From Heracleum sosnowskyi (lineage: Eukaryota; Streptophyta; Magnoliopsida; Apiales; Apiaceae), in assembly GCA_030848705.1 (NCBI GenBank), contig CM061244.1:110133111-110197110 (forward strand): a stretch of DNA of 64,000 bases, read 5' to 3'. The first letter of the stretch is position 1. Each line of letters opens with the position of its first letter. A model generated the notes under the pieces. It was not told where the DNA came from, did no database searches, and saw only the letters and a list, made by a program, of their open reading frames with translations. Below, piece by piece: positions 1 through 9,803 of the stretch. A program made the position numbers and the translations under genes.

Positions 1-13
1 TAACATTTACGTT

Positions 14-1295
14 GTGCTCTCGAGTTGCAAATAGGAGGAAAGAGAAAAGAAGAGAATAAATTTTTTTGAAATTCTTTTGTAGGCGTGCTCCCGAGTTTTT
101 TTTCCAGGAGAGAACGAAAATGATCCGAGAAGAAAATTCTTCACAATTTCTTTCCAAAACTTTCTCCCCATTTTCGGGATGATTGGGAGAGATTATCTCA
201 CAAAACAAATTCTTTAATTACTTTTATATCTGTTGTAAGGAGAATTTCGTACAACAGTGTGTTGGAGGTTTATGGAAAGTTGTGGTTGGACTTGTATGAT
301 GACTCCTCAGAAAATTGAATAAAGAATGGGTTCTTTCTCTTGCTTTTTGCCGAGTGTCAATTGTGTATCATACAAGGTGCCTACGTACCCCTTTATATAG
401 GGATCAAGCTTCACGTAGTTCTTGGAAAACAAGTCATTGGATAAGCTCATTCAGCCCAAGCCCATAAATAGTCAATGTTTATCCATCCAATATTCCCATA
501 AATAACCCAAGGATTATCAATCCACCTCTCATTCCCATAAATAGTTCAAGGATTATTAATCCACATTATGTTCCCATAAATAGTCCGGTCTTCACACGTT
601 TTCCTACAATCTCGCGGCATCTCCGCATTTCTTTCCATGATTGCAAGTCTGTCCCGTGTCAACCAAGAAATATCAATTCCATAAATAGGAATATCCATAT
701 TTTGGGCTCCACCCACGGTGCGAGCTGGCCAGGCTCGCACCGCACAAGACATATAAAAACTAGACATTACATTTTCATAGTTTAAGTGGTGCGAGCTCAC
801 CTATGTTCAATCATTCTCATTTCTGATAAGTAGCACGAGCCCATTACTTCATAATGGTGAGAGCCCATAAATGAATATGCGAGCTCATCAAGGTGAACTC
901 ATAAGGGAGATAGCCCAACACTCATTTTGGCGAAGTGAGCCCAATCATGATGAGATCTTTATGAGAACCCTCGTTAAGGTGAGAACTCATAAGGAGAGGT
1001 GTTCACCATATGTTAACGAAGCGAGCCCACCATACTTGAAGGATTTTGGCTCAACACAACCCATGGTGCGAGCCGAAGCCCAGTTCACACCAATCTTTCC
1101 AAAACATAATTCATTTCCTAGGCCCAAATCACTTAGGGACCTGTCTAAGGTCCATTACCGAAAATCCAGTATAACAATATCCAAATTTTCTCTTCTGTCC
1201 ACAAAAAACTTGGGTGAAATGATTATTTTTCTCTTCCACTCTACTCTCTTCTCTTCCCTTCTTTTCTTTTCTTCCTTTAAAAAACTCGGGAGCAC
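14..1295. mobile_element. Possible inverted-repeat (MULE-like) element
   Basis: The word GTGCTCTCGAGTT (14-26), and a second copy GTGCTCCCGAGTT at 85-97, recur inverted at the right as AACTCGGGAGCAC (1283-1295). Both ends continue into a purine-rich GAAAGAGAAAAGAAG-like stretch, so the inverted similarity is longer than the core word, and each side seems to hold two units. No clean target duplication could be read; the left end lies only 13 bases from the window edge. Inside are short repeats and GCGAGC words but no credible gene. Mutator-like DNA transposons often have long imperfect inverted termini, but the class is a guess. Confidence 0.35.
455..590. repeat. Short tandem repeat around CCCATAAATA
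   Basis: The word CCCATAAATA recurs at 461, 494, 534 and 573. The stretches between share AAGGATTAT and AATCCAC words, giving a degenerate 33-40 bp tandem repeat. No coding potential was seen. It lies inside the possible inverted-repeat element. Confidence 0.6.
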
Positions 1296-1400
1296 AAAAA
1301 ATTATTTATTGAATAATAGATTCTATTTTCCCTTTTTGTATTTCAATTTAATCTTGCTCACAATCAAATATACATCGAGATTATTATTTTGTCGGGTATA

Positions 1401-2192
1401 GAGATTTTAATGAAGAAAATATCCCGTGAACATGTAAATATCTATCAGTTTAAAGTTTTGAAATATACAATTCCTTTACGAAATCTCTTAACTTATTTGT
1501 TTTGTTAAATTATAAATTCTTCTTTTTATATTGTATAATCTTGATCATCTATCTTTTAGAATATTAGATTTAATTGAATTTTTTTTGACAATATTGAGAA
1601 TTATACAACCAAAATTTTGTATAAAATCTCGCTTATAATGTATAAGGATATAATTATTTAAGATTAAAAAATTAAACATATTATTAAAAAATAATTTAAA
1701 CTATCGAAATATACTAATTCTTTGATAACTTTTTCTAAAGAACCTACATCGCATTAATAACTTTCTTGCAACTCAATACCGTTTTTCATTATATAGTAGC
1801 TATATGAATTTTATGCTCAGTATAATCTTTTCCTGTTGACTAATGCAAATATTAACACTGTAGCGTCAAATCTACAAATTTCTAGCCTCGTGTTGACGGT
1901 GATTTTGTTATATTAGACATCATGGACGAATGTACGTGATATGATTGCAAATTTAACATATAAATTAATATACTGTATAAGACAAGTATATTATTTCATA
2001 AATAAAATATTAAAATGTAATTTCTATTTTTCTAATAAAATCCTCTCATTTTGCAAAAATATCACGAACAACTAACTTTTTCAACTAAAATATGTTATCT
2101 ATTATATTTTTTCTTACTAAAACCTCTCATTTTCTAAAAATGTCACGGGGAATATATTTTTCTTAATTTAATTTTTGGATTTCTAATAAATA
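1401..2192. other. AT-rich intergenic DNA with Helitron-like fragment
   Basis: No gene is visible. From about 2020 to 2190 the sequence resembles the interior of the Helitron family seen at 43616-44472 (words such as CTAAAAATGTCACGGG and CTCATTTT), so this is probably a decayed fragment. Confidence 0.4.
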
Positions 2193-2195
2193 TTA

Positions 2196-2587
2196 GAGGT
2201 CGTTTGGTTGACAGAAATCTATCCATGTATTTCAACTTCCTGGAAAGTTAAAACTAAAGCTGTTGTTTGATTGACAATGATTCAGGAAATACAAATCACT
2301 TTGAAAATTAGAATACCCATAATACAGGGAAAGTGACTTACCCGGTGCCCCATGCATGGTTATTTACAATTCCTGCACTGAACTCTATACGTATACATCT
2401 GTTTTATATATCTTGTGTTTATTTAGCATTTAATCTTTAAATCAAACAACATGATGGAGTTAACTTCGGGGGAAGTTAGTATACCACGTCAATCAAACAT
2501 AATGATTGCACTTTCTAGAAATTTAATAAAGAAAGGAAGTATAACTTATCATAGGAAGTTAATTCTTGAAACATACCAAACGAGCAC
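2196..2587. mobile_element. Tourist-like (PIF/Harbinger) MITE
   Basis: The ends read GAGGTCGTTTGGTTGA at the left and, reverse complemented, GTGCTCGTTTGGTATG at the right, sharing the core TCGTTTGGT. The trinucleotide TTA flanks both sides (2193-2195 and 2588-2590), as expected for PIF/Harbinger insertions. The 392-bp interior has no ORF. The termini are imperfect, so this is an aged copy. Confidence 0.6.
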
Positions 2588-2590
2588 TTA

Positions 2591-3415
2591 ATAGATTACC
2601 TAAATAGCTCTGCTCCAGAAACCGCATTAAAAAATTAAATAGGTACCCAAAATCTACATATCCATATCACGTCATAAATGGAAAAAAGACCATATCTTCT
2701 CAATGTTTCTTCAACAGCTTCATCATTTCACTTGTCACTCTCACCCATTTTAGAATGTTATCCCTAAAAATCGAGCCCCGCATCTGTGCAGACCATGACC
2801 ATTGTCTGCTTAATATTTAATGTACACCACGAACATCATTAAGTAGAGGTATGCAGCTCTATCAAAACACAAGCAATCTATAAACTAAGGGGATGTATTC
2901 CATCCCGAATTTAAATTATGAATTTTTAGAATCACGGACTACTTAATTTTGATTTTGAAAAGTTCTTTAAAATCTAGTATCTAATGATATTCAATTTGGA
3001 TTTTAAAAAATACATAAAAATCTGATGTTATTCGAAAATTCATGAACTTTTCCGGTCTAAAATGCCACAAAATGAATACAAAATGAAGGCAGAGAGTAGG
3101 AAAGATGAAAAGGTGAAATTTAGAAATATGAGCACACAAAAATGCGGAATTTATTAAAATAAATGCAACTGAGGGCACATGGGCTGATGTGGCGAGAAAT
3201 TTGCTGATATGGGAGGGTGAGCAAAATTTGCTGACATGGAGGACACGTGATCCAATTTATTTTATAATTAAGACTAGAATTTATAAAATACTTTTGTATT
3301 TGTCGTATTTTGCTGTGCTTTTGGAAGAAAGGCGACTTATTGCCAACTCTTATGATTTCTTTGGCAATTTAATAAATTCATTATTTTTATTTGCGTTATG
3401 TGTTTTAAATTTTAA
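2591..3415. other. Intergenic DNA without visible gene
   Basis: No convincing gene. Near 3185-3235 related phrases (GCTGATGTGG, GCTGATATGG, GCTGACATGG) repeat three times. A word at 3327-3346 (AGAAAGGCGACTTATTGCCA) recurs with one change near 6354. Confidence 0.4.
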
Positions 3416-4127
3416 CTAGTTGAAAAAGTCGCGCTTCGCGGCGGCGTAATAATTTAAAAAAAAAAACTCTATCAAATAAATTACGAAAATTACTCGATCC
3501 TCGCTAATAAGCCGTCCTCCCGTGAAACACATTTTTCTTTTTAATATCAAAATCTCAAATTTATTATATTGAATATATACTTGTCTTATATATTAATTTT
3601 TATGTTACCATACTCTTTTCTAATGACACACTCTTTCGTTGAAAAAACACTTATATAACTTTACATATTCTATTTCAAATAGAACTTTTAGTTATGTATT
3701 ACAAACGTTTATTCTACTTCTAATAGAACTTTTAATTGCAAGTACTTCTTTTTTATCCGAACTCTTCTCCTCTATAAATCGAAACACCTATTATACTTCA
3801 AATAGAACTTTGCAAGTACTTATTTTATATTTGAACTCTTCTCCTCTACAAATTCAAACATTTATTCTACATCAAATAGAACTTTTAATTATATGTCTTC
3901 GCTATAAATTCGAAATCTTCTCCTCAATAAATTCGAACTCTTTTCCTCAATAAATTCGAACATCTATTCTACTTCTAATATGTTAAAGAATATTTTTTTA
4001 TTTATCAGTATTTAAAATTCTAAAATTCTAGAAAATTAGAAAAATAGATTGAGATGATCTTAGGGGCGCCACCTAACCTCCCGTGTATCCTCCTTTATAT
4101 ATATATATATATTGATATTGATATTGA
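3416..4127 (-). mobile_element. Short non-autonomous Helitron, copy A
   Basis: Read on the minus strand, the 3' end has a GC-rich hairpin (GCCGCCGCGAAGCGCGAC) about 10 bases before a terminal CTAG, followed by T. The 5' end starts TC and runs into ATATATAAAGGAGGATACACG. These are the structural marks of Helitrons: TC start, hairpin, CTRR end, A/T target. The 712-bp interior is AT-rich and non-coding. Its 5' end abuts the 3' end of copy B with no base between. Confidence 0.75.
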
Positions 4128-4803
4128 CTAGTTGAAAAAGCCGCACTTCGCGGCGGCGTAATAATTTTAAAAAAAAACTCTATCAAATAAATTACGAAAA
4201 TTACTCGATCCTCGCTAATAAGTCGTCCTCCCGTGAAACACATTTTTCTTTTTAATATCAAAATCTCAAATTTATTATATTGAATATATACTTGTTTTAT
4301 ATATTAATTTTTATGTTACCATACTCTTTTCTAATGACACACTCTTTCGTTGAAAAAACACTTATATAACTTTACATATTCTATTTCAAATAGAACTTTT
4401 AGTTATATATTACAAACGCTTATTCTACTTCTAATAGAACTTTTAATTGCAAGTACTTCTTTTTTATCCGAACTCTTCTCCTCTATAAATCGAAACACCT
4501 ATTCTACTTCAAATAGAACTTTGCAAGTACTTCTTTTATATTTGAACTCTTCTTCTCTACAAATTCAAACACCTATTCTACATCAAATAAAACTTTTAAT
4601 TATATGTTTTCGCTATAAATTCGAAATCTTCTCCTCAATAAATTCGAACTCTTTTACTCAATAAATTCGAACATTTATTCTACTTCTAATATGTTAAAGA
4701 ATATTTTTTTATTTATCAGTATTTAAAATTCTAAAATTTTAGAAAATTAGAAAAATAGATTGAGACGATCTTAGGGGCGCCACCTAACCTCCCGTGTATC
4801 CTC

Positions 4804-4875
<72 letters not shown>

Positions 4876-4876
4876 A
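4128..4876 (-). mobile_element. Short non-autonomous Helitron, copy B
   Basis: Nearly identical to copy A over most of its length, with the same hairpin and CTAG terminus at 4128-4131. It differs mainly by a much longer (TA)n tract near its 5' end (about 4806-4872). It is directly joined to copy A, head to tail. No gene. Confidence 0.72.
4806..4872. repeat. (TA)n microsatellite
   Basis: About 33 uninterrupted TA units. It lies at the 5' end of Helitron copy B, where copy A has only a short TA run, so it expanded after the copies diverged. Confidence 0.95.
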
Positions 4877-5174
4877 TTCTTTTATATTTGAACTCTTCTC
4901 CTCTACAAATTCAAACACCTATTCTACATCAAATAGAACTTTTAATTATATGTCTTCGCTATAAATTCGAAATCTTCTCCTCAATAAATTCGAACTCTTT
5001 TCCTCAATAAATTCGAACATCTATTCTACTTCTAATATGTAAAAGAATATTTTTTTTATTTATCAGTATTTAAAATTCTAAAATTCTAGAAAATTAGAAA
5101 AATAGATTGAGATGATCTTAGGAGCGCCACCTAACCTCCCGTGTATCCTCCTTTATATATATATATATTGATGA
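4877..5174 (-). mobile_element. Truncated Helitron, copy C
   Basis: Matches the 5'-side half of copies A and B, including the 5' end (TCAATATATATATA then AAAGGAGGATACACG on the minus strand), but lacks the 3' half with its hairpin and CTAG. It is the third member of the head-to-tail series. Confidence 0.65.
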
Positions 5175-5175
5175 T

Positions 5176-5190
5176 TCCGGACAACATATA
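5176..5190. repeat. Target-site duplication, left copy
   Basis: TCCGGACAACATATA, repeated exactly at 5877-5891, directly after a poly(A) run. A 15-bp duplication is typical of LINE-mediated insertion. Confidence 0.85.
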
Positions 5191-5876
5191 AAAACATTAT
5201 TAAATTCCCCAAGTCTCTTCCACTTTGTAAAAGGCCGCCGCCCCTTCCCCTTTTCCCTTTATCTTTTCTTCTTTAACGGTGGGGGCTTCTATCGATTTAT
5301 CTCCGACGATGAAAAACCCCAATTCTTTTTTTTTAATTAATTTTATAATAATCTTTTTTTTTGGGTAAGATTTTATACTTATTTAGTTTGTTTTGGTTTG
5401 TTTTTTTTAGATGTAAATCTTTGTAGTTTTCGGTTTTCTTTATTCTTCGATTCAAGCGGGGTTTATTGAATTCGAGAGTGAATCGATTATCTCTTATTGT
5501 GTGTTCGTTTTCAGATCTAAGATCTTTTCATTTGAATTTTAAGTTTGCAATTTCAGTATTGTTTTTCTCTCCATGTTGAATAGGTGTTGTTTTCTCTCCT
5601 TTGTTTTGAGTGCTGGTTTGATTTTGATTTAGTGATAAAAGTTTTTATGGAATTGCAATCATGGTCGATAGCTCAAACAAGTTACGATGAAGCGGGTGAA
5701 GTGAGTAAAGCGGGTATATGTAAATGCATTATCTTCAACAAATTGCTAGACTATCTCTTAAGGAGGATACACAATTGTTTCGATTTTATGTTTGTTCGAC
5801 TCGACTATCTTTGTAGATGGCGTATGGCTTTTTATTAATGAATTGATTCTATTGTTCTTCAAAATTAAAAAAAAAA
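5191..5876 (+). mobile_element. Retroposed poly(A)-tailed insertion
   Basis: A 686-bp segment bracketed by a perfect 15-bp direct repeat and ending in ten A residues (5867-5876). This is the signature of a cDNA inserted by LINE machinery. The 5' part looks like a plant mRNA leader: pyrimidine-rich, with CCGCCGCCCC and CTCCGACG. The 3' part has no long reading frame. No protein family was recognised. It may be a partial processed copy of a host transcript, a SINE-like element or a 5'-truncated LINE. Insertion happened 3' to the Helitron copies or before they arrived; the order is not shown. Confidence 0.7.
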
Positions 5877-5891
5877 TCCGGACAACATATA
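5877..5891. repeat. Target-site duplication, right copy
   Basis: Exact second copy of the 15-bp sequence at 5176-5190, directly following the poly(A) tail. Confidence 0.85.
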
Positions 5892-5900
5892 TTCTCCGCC

Positions 5901-6654
5901 ATGAATTACTCAACTTCATGCTTGTCCCATGTCAACTCATCTTCCTTTCTGAGCAATGAATCAGGTTAAGAAGACAAAATTTTGCACTATGCTTTAAATA
6001 ATTAAAAAAAAACAAAAAAAAACTTGCACTGTGTTAAACCTGACGGTTTTCTATATTACTGTTTTCTCTTTTACAATCACTAACTTGTTAATTTAGCAGA
6101 TATATGTCCAGAGAGAATACGTGGTCTGGCTGTTCGTAGGCCTCAGTTTCCTTAAAATAGTGGTTCTTGTGAATATTTGCGGATATGACAGTCATCCTGG
6201 TGTTTCGCAAAGAGTTCGTTCTGCCGCTGGTAATTTGGTTGTTAAATTCATATATTTGTATTAAGCGTCTTTTAGCATTTTGCACTTCAACACAAGAATG
6301 TACTAACTAAGCAGTCTCCCGTATTTTAGATTTTTTCTGGAATTCATATGAAAGAAAGGCGACTTACTGCCAACGGTTTATAATTTCTGTGTTCATTATA
6401 CAACTTTTTAAAAAAAAATGGATTCAGTACTAACTTGTGCTCTGTTTTCCTCAACCCTATATTCCCTATGTGTGTTATCTATACTTCGTCTCGCACCCTT
6501 ATGATTCATTATTTCAGCGGGACACTTAAAAAGAGATAACAAGTTGTTGAGTTCCGACTTGTAAAAGATACAGGCTGCGCAAGAGTTGCACCAGGGCATT
6601 GAACATCGCAAGAACCAAGAAGTGCGACAAGAACAATCAAGTACACCCTATTAA
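5901..6654 (+). pseudogene. Possible exon remnants of an unidentified gene
   Basis: Three short stretches look exon-like. First: ATG at 5901 to a donor-like site at 5964/5965 (CAG then GTTAAG), 21 codons rich in Ser. Second: after a pyrimidine-rich AGCAG acceptor near 6100, an open stretch to about 6230 with a donor-like GTAATT. Third: 6574-6654, after CAG, 26 codons of strongly polar, Gln/Glu/Arg-rich protein ending in TAA. The phase between them cannot be settled, and no family was recognised. Either this is a decayed gene, or the pieces are chance. The retroposed insertion lies directly upstream. Confidence 0.25.
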
Positions 6655-6850
6655 GGCAAATCCTTCAAGGTCAATCAACCGTGATAGCAATAAACTGGTC
6701 TCCATTCACGACAGTAAACATAAAATGAAATCAAGTCCATGTTGATGTAGGTGAGATTTCGATTAAGCTATCAAATTTGTGACAACTATACATAATGGAA
6801 TTAAATTCCTCAAAAATAATTTGAGGGCTTGAGCCTCGGGAGTGAACTAA
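6655..6850. other. Intergenic DNA without visible gene
   Basis: No ORF or repeat recognised; it precedes the tandem duplication. Confidence 0.4.
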
Positions 6851-8088
6851 ATTCAGTCTGCTTGAAACTTATATATGCCGCAGGCCACAGACAAAAGCAT
6901 TCCCAATTTCAGTAAATGTCAAAATGCCAAGTACCAACTACTAGGCTGCTAACATTACACGACCACTATCCAGGCATAACAATACAAACATTACATGACC
7001 ACTATCATCAACCACAAATAGTGAAACACTTGCCAACCACATAGCAAACACCAGCTTGGTATATTACAATACCACAATTTCCAGACACTTTCAACAGAAA
7101 CAGAAAGTTGGATAGGGTACTAAAGGCGGTGCGAATGAGTCATGTGTGCAGCCGCAGGCAGGTGATTGAACAAAATTTTTAACAAGCATGATTTGATTGA
7201 CACAGTTTCTATGCTACACACGGAATTTTAAACAAATCCCACAAAAAATTCTTCACTACAAAAATCAAATTAAAAGCAATTCACAACAATAACTGAATGG
7301 CAGTTATAAAGAAATTTGATCAATCCAAACATATCAAAAGATCTTGAAAAGAAAATATGCATCACATTGTTGCTTCTTGGATGGTGATTAAAACGATAAA
7401 CAAGTATATTTCTTTTCATGAATGAAAGCATTGTCTAACAAGGAACATATACCTTACATGGATTCTAGGCCAGACCCTATATTTTCATAAAAACAAAAAC
7501 TTCGTATGGAATGAAATAAATTCAGTCTGCTTGAAACTTAGACATGCCGCAGGCCAAAGACAAAAGCATTCCCAATTTGAGTAAATGTCAACATGCTAAG
7601 TACCAACTACTAGGCTAACATTACATGACCACTATCCATGCATAACAATATAAACATTACATGACCACTATCATCAACCACAAATAGTCAAAACACATAG
7701 CAAACACCAGCTTGGTATTTTACAATACCACAATTTCCAGACACTTTCACCAGAAACAGAAAGTTGGATAGGGTACTAAAGGCGGTGTGAATGAGTCATG
7801 TGCGCAGCCGCAGGCAGGTGATTCAACAAAATTTTTAACAAGCAAGATTTGATCAAACTAAAAAGCAATTCACAACAATAACTGAATGGCAGTTATAAAG
7901 ATATTTGATCAATCCAAACGTATCAAAAGATCTTGAAAAGAAGATATGCATCACATTGTTGCTTCTTGGATGGTGATTAAAACGATAAACAAGTATATTT
8001 CTTTTCATGAATGAAAGCATTGTCTAACAAGGAACATATACCTTACATGGATTCTAGGCCAGACCCTATATTTTCATAAAAACAAAAA
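6851..8088. repeat. Tandem duplication of about 650 bp
   Basis: The segment 6851-7500 recurs at 7520-8088, offset 669 bp. The two copies match closely. The second lacks about 80 bp present near 7195-7270 in the first. No gene is seen in either copy. The duplication lies downstream (3') of the minus-strand gene at 8843-9121 and could include distal transcribed sequence of that gene. Confidence 0.85.
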
Positions 8089-8842
8089 CCCTGGTGAAAC
8101 TCTAACGTAAAGTAACTGTGATCATAGAACAATTACACAATATTTCACCAAAGATAGAGCACGAAATCTAGCTACGATCTGCAGTGAATGCAGAAGTTTG
8201 CAAAGCTTCATGTAAATGATGTAAAATCTGAAACTTCTTTAATAAAAATTTCATCATAACCGATCTAACTTAGCCAAGTTTATGTGGAATCATAACAAGT
8301 TTGTGTCGTAAATTGCATAACTAGTTTTCTAATCAACTTAAAAGCATATCCATTATTTCAAGGATAGATCAGAAAAGGGGGCATTGCAAAAAAGCAAAGG
8401 TAATAAAGGGACAAATAAACAAATACAAAAAAAATCAAGTCTTGTAAACCCAACTTTAAGGGAACAAACAAACAAATAAATTGAAAACATTATATCAAAA
8501 AAGAGTTTCAAGATTTGTAGACCCAAATCGACAAACTTTAAGGGAACCCAAAAGCACACAGAAAAAAAATAAACTAAGAATGACAAAGAGATCATAGCAA
8601 CCAGTAATCGATTACGGGTGTTTACCCCAAAAGGCAGATTACATAAAACAGACAATTCCAAGAAAATATCCATACATGATAAGTTCAAATCATTACACAG
8701 ATCATAAATCAATATTCATTAAACCATTACACATAGCAGGTAGGATCATAAACTATCATCCTCAGATACAAGATAGCTAATTAATAAATTAGAGTCATGT
8801 AATATTAGATAATACAACATGACCAAGGCGAGTTAGTTTTAT
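8089..8842 (-). other. Probable 3' flank/UTR of the 62-aa gene
   Basis: Non-coding DNA following the stop codon of the minus-strand gene. About 90 bp of it (8334-8425) reappear almost unchanged inside a Helitron at 9555-9645. No second gene is visible. Confidence 0.4.
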
Positions 8843-9121
8843 TCAATTTTTGGGTGGAGGTGGTGCTACTTGAGATTGAACAAGGGGATCAGACTTAACT
8901 CTTAGGCCACATATAATCCAAAACCCAGAGCCCACAGTTCCATAAATTGCCATGCTCAACAATCGATCCGCTGTCCTGTTTTCATCCAAATACTGAAAAC
9001 ATAAAAAAAAAAGAGGGTGTTTTTAGACCAGGTATATTTTAATTATGCGCAGATAAACATAGTAAACAGATCACGATTTTACCTGCACTACTCGCTTACA
9101 GCCTCTCCAGATGCTCAACAT
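8843..9121 (-). CDS. Small two-exon membrane protein gene, 62 aa
   Basis: Minus strand. Exon 1 is 9083-9121 (ATG at 9121-9119, 13 codons); exon 2 is 8843-8992 (49 codons plus TGA). The 90-bp intron 8993-9082 starts GTAAAA and ends TTTTCAG, phase 0. The joined frame is open throughout. The product begins MLSIWRGCK, has a polar stretch (DENRTADR), then one hydrophobic segment of about 18 residues (around MAIYGTVGSGFWIICG), and a proline-rich tail ending in four Pro then KN. A basic N-terminus followed by one membrane span, plus a promoter with Site II motifs and a telo-box, suggests a small nuclear-encoded organelle protein, probably mitochondrial inner membrane. That localisation is inference. 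I do not recognise the family. It is the only gene here with a credible host structure. Confidence 0.8.
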
Positions 9122-9260
9122 TTTTCTCTCTCTCCGTCTCTCTCTCTCTCTCTCTCTCAACACAGCCGATCTACAGACATGTATATTTAGAATGTTCTGG
9201 GCTAGGGTTATCTAAGGCCCAACCTCACTAGTCCTTGTACAGGCCCATTTTGCAATTGGC
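9122..9260 (-). promoter_or_regulatory. Promoter and 5' leader with Site II motifs and telo-box
   Basis: On the minus strand, upstream of the 62-aa gene, TGGGCC occurs at 9242-9247 and 9216-9221, and a telo-box-like TAACCCTA at 9203-9210. The leader nearest the ATG is a (GA)n/(CT)n tract (about 9127-9160). The Site II plus telo-box pair is established for plant genes encoding ribosomal proteins and mitochondrial respiratory components, so it suggests growth-linked expression. Confidence 0.6.
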
Positions 9261-9458
9261 CTTTTTCTAGAAAACTTATTTTTATCTAAATTATCTATAC
9301 TGTATTTGCCCGCTCGGGTATTAAAATTTTAACCTTTGTATAAATTAATCTTGTTGAGAAAATCAATCATCAATATCTTTATTATATCAATATTCAATCA
9401 ATCAATCAATCCATATATCAATCATCAATATCTTTTATATATCTTTATCTTTTTATTA

Positions 9459-9803
9459 TCAATACTATTATATAAAGGAGAAGACCGGGGCGGCGAGGTG
9501 GCGCTCTCAGATCGCTTCGTTCTATTTTTTTAATTTTCTCAATTTTTTTCTATTCAACTTAAAAGCATATCCATTATTCAAGGATAGATCAGAAAAGGGG
9601 ACATTGCAAAAAAGCAAAGGTAATAAAGGCACAAATAAATAAAATTATTTTATTTAAAGATACATTTTGTAGAATTATTTTTAGGCAGAATTCAAAAAAA
9701 AAAAATATGTCAGAAAAATTATTTTATCTAAAGATACATTTTGTAGAATTATTTTTAGGAAAATCAATATGAATACAATCTTTTATTTCTTTTATTTCTT
9801 TTA
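9459..9803 (+). mobile_element. Helitron 5' part carrying copied flanking DNA
   Basis: Starts TCAATACTATTATATAAAGG, followed by the subfamily-1 head (GAGAAGACCGGGGCGG, then TGGCGCTCTCAGATCGC). From about 9555 to 9645 it carries a near-identical copy of the DNA at 8334-8425, next to the 62-aa gene. Two diverged copies of an AT-rich unit (AAGATACATTTTGTAGAATT) follow. No 3' terminus is seen before the next Helitron head at 9804. Confidence 0.6.

Noticed and set aside
871..1401. 176-codon open frame
   Set aside because: It lies across repeats and a terminal inverted repeat, has no domain, and its composition follows the underlying AT-rich repeat.
3639..4664. Two near-identical 104-codon frames
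   Set aside because: They are the same stretch in Helitron copies A and B; low complexity, antisense to the element, no domain.
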